A DNA stretch of 64,000 bases, from positions 2,418,001-2,482,000 of the forward strand of contig JAECYW010000008.1 of NCBI GenBank assembly GCA_023014335.1, read 5' to 3'. Both the position numbers and the translations under genes were made by a program. Source of the DNA: Galerina marginata (lineage: Eukaryota > Basidiomycota > Agaricomycetes > Agaricales > Galerinaceae). The notes below the pieces were generated by a model that had not been told where the DNA came from, searched no databases, and saw only the letters and a program-made list of their open reading frames with translations. Within the stretch, counting starts at the first letter, position 1; each line of letters opens with the position of its first letter. Below, piece by piece: positions 36,301-45,750 of this stretch.

Positions 36301-36881
36301 CTTGGTATGTCCTTCTCCTTCTCCTTGCCCTTGACGATGTCTTTCTCTTTCTCTTTGTCTGTCCCTTTCCCTTTTTCCTTGTTCCCTTCCGCAGAACGCG
36401 AACCCGACCCAGACCCCGAACTCTCAGCGCTCTTCTGCTTAGACCTCGGTTTAGCAGAACTAGAAGCCAATCCCGCAGCAGCAGCGCGCCGATCGTCCTG
36501 CGAGAAGATGTTGGGGAACTTGGAGGGTTTGGAGGCGGGCGGGACCGGGGGCGGGGGCATCAACGAGGACACACCTGCCGACCCGCTAGGTACAGCGGTT
36601 TTGGAAGAGCTTCCTGGGGCGGAAGTGGCATTAACATTGGCGTTGGAGGAGCGCGACAGACCCGAGGCGGATGTTGATGGACCCGCCGGGTTCAAAGACA
36701 CGCGTGTCCCACCTACCAAAAACGCGTTCGTTATCCAGTCAATAAACGGTGCTGCGCTGAACGGTAAAACGGACGCACCTGGCGCATACAAGCTCCTAAA
36801 GTCCTCGTGCCTTGGGCGTTTATTGCTCGTGTCCGGCGAGTCCGCCAGATCCTTTCTCTTTCTAGGTGGCTGAGAAGACAT
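30383..36881 (-). CDS. Very large histone H3K9-type methyltransferase (pre-SET/SET/post-SET)
   Basis: Eight exons join in phase: (open from 37028) 36881-33450, 33368-32385, 32287-31244, 31181-31121, 31060-30964, 30913-30796, 30735-30721 and 30664-30383; about 2010 aa from the first ATG. The N-terminal 1500 residues are low-complexity (Ser, Pro, Thr, Ala) with basic patches (PPRKRKDL). The pre-SET has nine Cys from SCGCKGVC to CNDLCGCGEECRN; the SET holds GWGVFAGPKKIPMGTFIGIY, FTRFLNHSCDPNS and EEICFSYRGEY; the post-SET is CMCGAPNC. This is the SUV39/Clr4/DIM-5 type, methylating H3K9 for heterochromatin. A 15-nt exon (30721-30735) encodes FTRFL. I see no chromodomain. Four SUMO-interaction-like motifs: EIIDLSMLDDDD, EVVDMSDSSSD, EVIEISSGSEDD and AIDLTSDNEDE. 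The intron 32384-32288 has a weak donor (GTGGCT). The start is unsure: the frame stays open to 37028. Confidence 0.85.
30721..30735 (-). other. 15-nt micro-exon of the methyltransferase
   Basis: Five codons (FTRFL) between acceptor TTTATAG and donor GTATGT, both phase 0. It restores the SET core stretch HAGN-FTRFL-NHSCDPN, so it is well supported. Confidence 0.85.
34020..34085 (-). repeat. Coding hexamer repeat (Ser/Asn)
   Basis: GAGCTTGAATTA-type units in tandem encode runs of Ser and Asn in the methyltransferase N-terminus. A second run at 34,683-34,722 (GAGGTT units) encodes QPQPQP. Such runs may vary in length between strains. Confidence 0.7.
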
Positions 36882-38896
36882 TTGGAACTGATGTTGATGT
36901 TGATGATTGCTAGCGTTGGCGTTGGCATCGATGTGGGTGATGATACCCCCTTCCGTCTGGCTATCTATAATTTCGTCCTCTTCTTCGCCTGCAGACGAAT
37001 CCGTAGCCTCCGGTTCTGAAACCAGCACGACGGCGATGTCCGGGTACGCAGGTCGATTAGATTGGAGGTTGTTGGGCGGTACGCGGTAATATTAGAGGGA
37101 ATATAAGGTAAAAAGAAAAGAAAAGGACAAGAGTGGGTGAGCTATTTCACGTTGTTACCATGAATCAATCACGCACCTTCGAGGGCGACCCACGCCGGAC
37201 CTGGGGATGGACTCGGCCGACTGGAATTATACATCCGCTCCGGCAACCAAACAAGCGCTGCTGCCTATGATTGTGATAGCTGATCGTTATGCAGCACAAA
37301 GGTAAAGACAAAGGCAAGGTCACTGTAGGAAGGCATGAAAGGCAACCTCGCCGTTCAGGAACGACTGGCCAGGTCGCGCACGTGCCCTTCTCAGAATCTC
37401 ATGTGATCACGGCGCGTCTGCCATCCAGCTGAACCACACCGGTTCAACCGGTTCAACCACCTCTCCACTTTCCCCTCTCATCTACCTTCCTAGAGTAGAG
37501 CTGATGTCCACTTTTTCAATGTATATCTCTCTTTCAGTCCCAGAGCATATCCGACTTGCTTTCGCATCTCAAAACAATGTCTCGACGGATATTTCACCGT
37601 ACACTCATGAAGCGATGGCCTCTTTCTCTGAGCTCTCTCAAGTTCTGGCTCAGCGAAAAAACCTATGTCAGGAGGGTCTTTTGCCCAGGCTAACTAATAC
37701 CGTCAAATTACAACAAAGGCTCTGCAACATGCATGTAGCGGGTCGTGTCATACAGAGGTTTGTTTGATAATCGGTCGGATGTTCACGATCCACGGTCGGG
37801 GCATTCAACATCGACCTTTACCCTCGTCCCCATGCTCCTTCAACATTCCTGCCACCGGCTGTTCCTCTAACCTAAGCTTTAAGGTACGGGATGCCTTGCA
37901 TTCATCCTATGTGGTTTTCTTACAATTTTTTTCCCATTTCATAGGCTCTTGCTGACTCTTTGCTCGCCACTCCTAACAGTATGTGCCAATGATACTTAAC
38001 GTGGGCGGCCCGTCTGTCCACTATCCAGCCAAACAGCATCATCTCCTTCCCTGCCTCCAGCATGCCTACCTTTTCTGCCCTTCCGTAAGCCCATCACCTT
38101 CTCACCGCACGCCGCCCCTGATCAGTCTCGCCTGATCTCAGCTATCAGCTGCTACCTAGTACCTCGTTTCTATTCCTCAGTCGAGACGTCTTAGAGGCCG
38201 GTTTCTAGCGCTTCGGAGCTCGCTCTTAACCGCATTGAAAGCCGTCAGTTTGGCCACTGGCTCACGGAAGTCACCAGGTTTCAAATTGGTGCATCGGAAG
38301 TCGCTTCTCGTTTGGACGCACGGAAGTGCTGTTAGGGCATCGCCTGTTTAAGCACCTGGAAGTCGCTCCCTAGCGCAATGTTGGAAGCCGCTCATTGACG
38401 CAGTGACTCGCTATCGTGTCAATTTTATCCGCCAGTTTCGGCACACTTGGAAGTCGCCCTTCGTTTATGTGCCCGCAGTCTTTTGTTATCGACTCATATT
38501 AATCATTCGTCATCGTATTCATTTCGTCGCCCCATCAAGGCCGTAGAAAACCACATCGCACCCGAAAGCTATTGGACAACTTTAACGCACGTATCTCGTT
38601 AATGACACCTGCGCGCTGGCATTTGACCCCAGAAGTCTCCCGTTTGTTGCATTTAGGACTGATAATTTGGTTAGACGGGTGCACCTATGCAATGTTTATT
38701 GCTTTCATCTCACATACTTATTATATTTGGTTTATCCCTACTGCGCTGAACTACAATATACTTCACAATACTATGTTCTTACAACATCCCTTGCAATGCA
38801 CAATCTGGAAGGAGTTCTAAACAAATGTGCTACTAATATATGTATTCAATCTACAAATGGGTCCAAGGCCTACTTGTATTCTGAATCAGAATAATC
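36882..38896. other. Upstream region of the methyltransferase and 3' flank of NACHT A
   Basis: 36,882-37,028 stays open in frame with the methyltransferase and may be coding. 37.03-37.5 kb matches the flank of copy B (44.81-45.0 kb), and 37.6-37.9 kb matches 45.2-45.5 and 51.7-51.9 kb; so this stretch belongs to the duplicated unit. It has two CCGGTTCAA words in a row at about 37,438-37,455. No gene is supported. Confidence 0.55.
38265..38460. repeat. Spaced GGAAGTCGC-like repeats
   Basis: At least six GGAAGT[C/G][G/A/C]C-like words occur in about 190 bp (near 38268, 38297, 38321, 38359, 38386 and 38448) at 25-60 nt spacing. They could be binding sites or the relic of a decayed repeat. No matching cluster was seen in the B unit. 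Confidence 0.45.
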
Positions 38897-41800
38897 TTAT
38901 ACTTGGTCAATTTCCCAGCCATCTAAATCATAATAACATGATACTATTTGGTCTGTATCATAATAATATGATTTTTGGCGGCGCCGTTCGCTCCCCTCGA
39001 AAGTTATTCGGAATCCGAGCGGTACTGAGCCACAAACTCTCTCCAGGTATTTGCCAAATACTTGGACTGTTCTTTCACACATCTCCGGATCCAAAGATAA
39101 GGCATACAGAACACCGCCTGGAAAGTTGATCTCGGGAATATTCATCAGCGCTATGAGGTCCTCATAGGGACCTGCCTGCGGAATTGCCTTGTGCAAGGTG
39201 CAGAGCACCTGTCGTGCTTGACTTTTATTTGTTATTAATGCATGCAACTTTATTTCAACCATAAAAGAACCTACCCAATTCCATGTTGGAGTTGACACCT
39301 AGGCCCAAGAGTTTCGAGAAGTATCATGGAGAAGATGGCAAATTTTTCGCCGTCGACCACATATTTTCCAGCACGGAGGGGATTTCTAAGGAACTGCAGC
39401 ACTAGCTTTCGATACTTGGAGCTGCAAACACTAGAGCTAAGTACCTCAATGGCTGTGTGAGAGAACTGTTGTTGATATGGTTCCTTTACTTCAGGTCCAA
39501 ATTTGGCTTTAAGAATGGCACACAGCGTGTTGAAACTAATATCTGACCATGCAGAAGCAATTACAATGGTGACAACAATGACGGCCATCATAGCATCAGA
39601 GCCAATTTGAGCCAAGTCTTTGTGCAGGAGTCCATCCCATGCTCCACGATGGTGGAGATAGAGTTCTTTTATGTTAGAAAATCGCTAACAGTGGGGTCAA
39701 CTTTTTTGGTTTTGGATAATTTGACAAAAAAAGATGCGCACAGATGCTTGCAGACATTGAAAAAGCTTAGACACGCAGAGCGACAAATTGTCACAGTACG
39801 GCCTTGGGAGGGCCAGAGAAGCAAACAGGACCTCGAGAAAGGGTGCTTGAAAGAACCGTACCTGTAGCTCATCTGTGGGAGTCACATGGAGTAGTGTATC
39901 CTTTAACCCGTCAATGAACTTCAAGGCAAGCTGAAGAGCATCAGATCCAACATCTAATTGGATGACATGTAAGGCATAGAGTTTCAATCCCATAAATGAA
40001 TGCTTACTGTATTGCTCAACATGACGAAAACCGATGAACAGAAGCTCTGTGTACATCATTGCAGGGTTAATGTAGTATTCTTTTGACCTGTCTGGATCCA
40101 AAAGGAAGTCCCCAAATGAAGCGTGCAAAAATTGAATGGTACCCCATTTGATTGCGACAAGGGAGGTAGGGACTGTCATGGATCGGCAATAACCGGATAA
40201 TAACCGCGGCCGTGAGTAACCGGTTACCCACGGATATGTATCCGTGGTTATTTTATTGATAACCACGGATATTTTTATCCACGGTACCCACGGTTATCCA
40301 ATCAATCCAGGGGATTCAACATTTGCTTGCGAAGCGAAATACCTGTCCTGCGCTCAATTCTGCACCGATTCCCTTTATTTTTTTTGTAAATGAAAGGTAC
40401 AATAGTCTGGAATGTAATTGCATGTATATATTTTTATCTACTTACTTGCTTCATTATTTTCTGAGGCTAAAAATACGAAATCTCACTCTTTTTGGGTCTT
40501 AGATACTTTTTGACTATACTGACACATTATGAAGCACTTATTTTCTTTGAAAGTAGCAGAAATGAAGTCTACTAAACTACAGCTTTCTAACGCATATTTT
40601 TTCAGAAAAAACGAACAAAAATTGGGCAACCGACGTCCAGTCGACGTTGGAGTCACATCAGCAATGCAGGAAACGGTGAGGTTCACGGATATCCGTGGTT
40701 GATCCGCGATCCGATCCGTGGTTATCAAATACCCACGGCTCGGATCGCGGATAGAACCGGATCTATCCATGACAGTCCCTAAAGGGAGGAGACGTCGACC
40801 AGAAGGCGAGCAACATCTCCCTCATCAAGAAACAGGAACTTCTCAAGGAATTCGAGATCATTCCCATCTGTAAGGTGGATTATTGCCCTTAGCAATTGCA
40901 GAGTTGCACTTGTATCCTCCACACGGGATAAAACGTCTCTATACAAGACATCGAGTTCTGCGAAGGGTGCACCCCCTCTGGCAGGCCGTAGACCCAAGAT
41001 TATTTCCAAGCTATTCATCGGCTTATATCGACTAGAAGATATATATCGGATCACAGTGGCAGCATATATAAACTGCCCCGATGATTTGTTGACAAGTGAT
41101 GAGATGTCATTGGTTTCTGGCCACGTCGGAGGGATGAGTTCCTTTTGTAGATGTGTTTCCTTCATTTCGGAAAAAGAACACTCTAGATATTTCCTGATGT
41201 CGGTTTTAGATCGGTAAGTGTCGTCCAATGCGATGCGCGTTGTAACTCGCTCGAAAGCTGAAGTGGAAAATGTGAGCCGGATGTCTTGCTCTGCTCGACT
41301 GGAAAACATGAACATTAAACGAATAAAGCTTTTGTAAGAAGAAACATCAGAAGTGGTTGTGAGGATGTGACGTTGGACATTTTGATTAGCACATTCATCC
41401 AGACCATCGACCATGATGACATAGGGAATTGCCCTCGAGGATATACCTGATTCGTTGATATGCATCAGAGGGCCAACAATCAAGGCTTTGAACTGGGATT
41501 CAAAGGATTGGTCGAATATGGCTGGGTCATTTTCGACAACACTTTCTATGAGATGTCTGGCTTCGGGTACGTTCACCGCGACCTGATAAGCTAAGCTTGC
41601 TGCCAGGGGCCGCACGTTATTTCGTTTGGGGTCCGACCTAGAAAAAAAGAAACTGGCCAAAAGGATGCCCTTCTCGCGGCATAGTTCTGCGATCGTCTGT
41701 GCGATCGCCGATTTTCCTGCACCTGCGGGTCCATACAACCACATAATGTATCGATCCCATCCGATCTTTCCAACTATCCAATCCATTATCTCGGCGAGGA

Positions 41801-42042
41801 CAGCAGTGCGAGTGTTTGGGTAGCACTTTGGAGGATCGAAGCGCTCTCCGGAGTTATAAAATGCACTTGGTGATGCGGCATCGAGAAGAAGTTCTAAGCC
41901 TACCAGCACGCATAGTATCAGTAGGAATCGTGAGCGCCTTTGTAACGGGAAAGAACCCACCCGTGCGTTTAAAAATTAAAGGGCCGTTAGACTGGGTAAA
42001 CACCCCTCCATTTATTTGAAGGTTGCGGCTCCGGGAGAACAT
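38897..42042 (-). pseudogene. NACHT NTPase A, type II, broken by a hAT-like element
   Basis: Same five-exon plan as the intact copy at 45.8-48.3 kb: 42042-41961, 41899-40008 (interrupted), 39953-39738, 39665-39275 and 39221-38897. Start MFSRSRNLQINGGVFTQ; Walker A GPAGAGKSA; Walker B VIMVDGLDEC. A 615-bp element with an 8-bp duplication sits in exon 2 at 40167-40781. Element plus duplication is 623 bp; without these the exon length would stay in phase, so the insertion looks recent. The donor of intron 3 is GCATCT where copy B has GTATCT, which could also weaken splicing. NACHT proteins are STAND NTPases; fungal ones act in non-self recognition and programmed cell death in known cases. No WD40, ankyrin or TPR repeats are seen; the C-terminus is of unknown type. 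Confidence 0.85.
40167..40781. mobile_element. 615-bp non-autonomous hAT-like element
   Basis: Both ends carry the perfect 17-bp inverted repeat TAGGGACTGTCATGGAT. The flanks are an exact 8-bp duplication AAGGGAGG (40159-40166 and 40782-40789). In the paralogous NACHT B the empty site reads ACAAGGGAAGAGATG, so one AAGGGA(G/A) copy is the ancestral state. 8-bp duplications with TAGGG-like ends are typical of the hAT superfamily. No transposase frame is present. Subterminal parts are rich in ATCCGTGG and its complement, perhaps transposase binding sites. Confidence 0.9.
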
Positions 42043-42599
42043 TAGAAGGGGCTTGCAGGGAGGGATGGTAAAAGGAAGGACAGGGTAAGTGAACCATTAT
42101 AAATCCTCTAATATGCGGTGTCCTCGCTGTGCCCGGCGCTAATGGTGAAAACCTGAAGCTGTCAGTGAGGTGTACTCGAGTACAGTCACTAAAATTAGAA
42201 CAGGCTGTGTCTCGTTCTACTTCGGCGGCGAGGTCTTTAGACAGACGCGGCTGTGCAGTGACGCTGGCCGAACCTATTCCTCTGCAACCTATAGCAAACG
42301 TATATCAGAGCTGGGAGTGGAGAGAAGGAATGCAAAAAGGGGGAAACCTTGGACCGCCGACGTGCAAACCTGTGTACATGAAAGCTGGGTAAATTTCATT
42401 TTGGACTACTACAATACATTTGCAAGTCCTTTGAATCGCGATCAAGTAAATCAAGAAACTATTTCTACTCACTGTATACATCTGTCGCGCAACTGCCATG
42501 TCCCTTCGTCACTTTGTCTCTCCACCGCTCATCCCACAAATTCTTTTATCTTGAAAGTCGTTATCGTTGTCTCTAATTCTCCGCTTGCTACCTAAAACC
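42043..42599. other. 5' flank of NACHT A, duplicated
   Basis: The flank matches 48.26-48.83 kb upstream of NACHT B, and 42,130-42,310 also matches 1.15-1.49 kb. The last 100 bp (from CATCTGTCGCGCAACTG to CAATGCGGTAGCGCT) are shared with 48.72-48.84 kb and lead into a methyltransferase copy in both cases: this is the repeat-unit junction. Confidence 0.65.
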
Positions 42600-44810
42600 G
42601 TATCGTTGTTCAATGCGGTAGCGCTCGATGAGTTGGATTGGGATCTGGGTGCAGAATTCAGCACAGACACCGATAGAGGGCCAGCTGCTGCTGCTGGCGC
42701 TATTTGCGGACTTCTCGCCACTCCTACTGCAGATACTGACGACGACGACGGCACCGTGCTCGTACTCGTACCTTCAGCAGGCGTCGAAGAACCAGCTCGA
42801 GAAACTCCGACTCGGACACTGCTCGAACTAGTGGGGGCGACTTTCGCACCAGCCGCAGACGTCGAGGCTGGTTTGGCACACTGGATGATGCGGAGAACCA
42901 GTGGGCTGGAGTTCGAGTTCGAGTTCGGGTTGGGGTGGCTTTGGGTTTGGGCTGTGGGGTTGCTATTACTGTTCCTGTTGCGGTTACAGTTGTTGCTGCT
43001 GAAGACGACACGGTGCTCGTGCCAGCACTATGCTGAGAAACCCCAGATCGAGAAACAGCGCCGCTGTTGGCGCTAGTACGAGTCCTAGTGATAGCGTTAG
43101 TGGCGGTGTGTTTCGAACTGAGGTTGAGGTCGAGGTTGAGATCCAGGCTGGGGTTGAGATTGGAGTTAATCAAGGGATAGATTGAGCGGGGCTGGCGGGT
43201 TGCACTTGCACTTGGGTTGGTGCTGGAGCTGGAGCTGAATTTCCTCAGCGGACCCAGGGGCCGGATCCAGACTGAATCGACCTGCATATCCATACGAGTA
43301 CCCATATCGGCACCCCTGTCCACGTCGATGTCCTCATAAACGCCCATATTGCGAGCTGCGTGTTCCTTCGCCATTTTCGCCCTGGTTCGATGGCACTACC
43401 TGCAGAAGAAGTTAGGGCAGCAGACAATAGCGCTGGAGAAATGACGAACTTGATTTAGAACTGGAAACGGAAGTGAAAGGAACGGCACCAGTCGAGGACC
43501 AAGACGCGAAAAGACCAGGACGGAGCGGAATGGAAGAAGATTTCGCAGTGGATGATGTAGTTATCAATATCGACGTTCGAAGTGTGGTCGCAGTAGACGT
43601 ACTAGAAGTGATCATAGGTCTTGAAGCAGGAACCGTGGTCGCAGACGCAAGGATAGAGTAGGAACCGTCCTCCAAGGAGAAGATTTAACAGCAATCTGTC
43701 TCGGGGTAGACGCATGCACCGACGTAGACCCGCCAGAAACGCCCGCCAGAGGTCCATCGACGTACACCTCTCTGTCCATCCCTGTGTATGCTCTTGCTGG
43801 CTGCTTTAACTTTATCGACCCACCAACTTCGTGGCGGTCGCCTGTGAGAGCGAATTACACCCCCTGAACCGGGGCGAGTGAGCTAGACCCTGAACCGGAC
43901 CCAGGCCAGAGGCGCTTTGGCTCGACGCTACGTCTGGTAGCACCACCGCTAGCTCGCAGCGGTCTCTGAAGCGGCAATCAGCCGCATTAGGTGGGCCTTT
44001 CTTCACTGTCGAGGATGGTGGAACCATCTCGTCTTCACTCCCACTGCTGATCTCAAGAACCCCCGCTCCGCCTCTCCTAACGCAGGCGATGGCGGGGGCA
44101 GCTTCGACGAATTACGAACACCGCCTGCGCTCCTCTACTTCTTCTCCTTCTCTTAGGAAACCCGCCGTGCAGCTTCGTCGTCGTTGTCGGAATCTGACTT
44201 GTTGACAATGTCCGGGTCGGGGAGGGTGTTCGGGCTTTGTGTCGTTGGGTTTGTCTCTGAGCTTAAGCTTGGGTTTTTGGATTTAGGCCTCGAAGGTGGG
44301 AAGGACGTCGTCGTCGTCCAGCATAGAAAGGTCGCTTAGTTTAGCTTCAGAAGTGGGATGTACAGCCGGTTTGCGTTTCGCAGCTGGAGGTTGCGTAGCG
44401 GGTTGGCAGGTGTGGTGGTTTCGGAACAGCCTCCAGGGGTGGGTCTGATATTGGCGTTGGAGCGCGACGATAGACCAGTGGTGGATGCTGACTGGCACAC
44501 GCGTCTCCTAGCTGCCAAAACGCGTTCGCTATCCAGTCATGCACGGCGCTGAGCTGAACAGAAAAATTGACGCACCTGGTGCATATAAGCTCCTAAGTCC
44601 CTCTTGTATTGCTCGTTTATTGCTTGTGTCCGGCGAGTCCGCCAGATCCTTTCGCTTTCTAGGTGGTCGAGAATCGAGATAACATTTGGTTTGACGTTGA
44701 TGGTGGATATTGCAGGCGTTGGCCACGCCGTGGCTGGTTTTTTCGTCTTCTTCCTCGCCTCAGACAAGTCCTCTGGTTCTGAGACCAGCACGACGGGTAC
44801 ATAGGTCAAT
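42600..44810 (-). pseudogene. Copy B of the methyltransferase 5' part
   Basis: Homologous to 34.07-37.03 kb. Shared landmarks: the Arg-rich ESERIWRTRRT frame (the real gene reads RKRKDLADSPDTSNKRP), EGLRSLYAPGAS, a SIM-like EAKLSDLSMLDDDD and the 3' end near GVARSPQ. Many indels and stops break the frame; several short frames cover it. The copy stops where the real gene continues at about 34,070, so it has neither pre-SET nor SET. It cannot encode an enzyme; it might still give a transcript. Confidence 0.8.
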
Positions 44811-45750
44811 TAGATCGGGGGTCGTCGCGCAGTAACATTCTGAATAGAGGGGAATTTGGAAAAAGAACGACTGGTTGGCGAGCCTCAGGCCTCAGGTCCC
44901 ACACGTGCCCTTCCCAAAAGCGCATGTGATCACAGCGCGTCTTGTTGAAAAGGAATTGAGTGAATTTGACTCTTTGAGTCTGAACCAACCTTTCCACTTT
45001 CCGCCAATCGTTTCTTCCCATCTTATCTACCTTCCTAGGCCTGTCTACCATTCCACTGTGTATCCCAAGTGTATCCCACCTTCGCTCCCAGCCCTAAGCT
45101 GATCTGAATTGCTTCAAGCTTCGTGTTCCAATGCATACAGTGGCTTGACTGAAATCCAGCCTCTCGTGAAGACGATTCCTCCTTGATTCGAGATCTCTCG
45201 GTTTATGGCTCAGCGAAAACACCTCTGTCAGGAGGGTCACTGCTCACAGTGCTCAGGTCGCCTAAAATCCCTCTAATTAGTCCTTGGTCGTCTCATACTG
45301 AGTAAAGTGGAGTCTGAACTACTCGAGTACAGAGGTCATTTGTAGATCGGATATTCAAATATTCGCGTTCCATTGTCGCTACGTTCAACATCGACCTTTG
45401 TCCTCGTCCCCATGGTCCTTCACCATTTCTGACACTGTTGCTGTAACTTATGAAGGTACGCGATGCTTTGCACCCATCCTGGCCCCTGCGTCCGTATTTT
45501 GTTCATCGCACTCGCGCAGTCGCATTCGATTCAGAAGTCTCCCTTTTGTTGCATTTCGGATCGATAATTTGGTTTGACAGGTACACTTTTGTACGCGTTT
45601 CCTGTGCAATGTTTCTCTTTTCATCTCGGATACTTATTTTATCCCTACTGCGCTGAACTACAACATTCTCCGCAATACCATGTTCTTTCAACAAATGTGT
45701 TACTATTATATATGTATCCAATTTAAAATGGGTCCAAGGCCTACTCGTCG
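44811..45750. other. Spacer of duplicated unit B
   Basis: Matches 37.03-38.9 kb in patches (for example GGCTCAGCGAAAA ... GTCAGGAGGGTC, and GATCGGATATTC ... AACATCGACCTTTG), but is only half as long. No gene is supported. Confidence 0.55.

Noticed and set aside
33417..37028. The 1203-codon Ser-rich frame as a gene of its own
   Set aside because: A proper donor (GTATGT at 33449) and acceptor (CACCTAG at 33369) join it in phase to the next exon, and so on to the SET domain.
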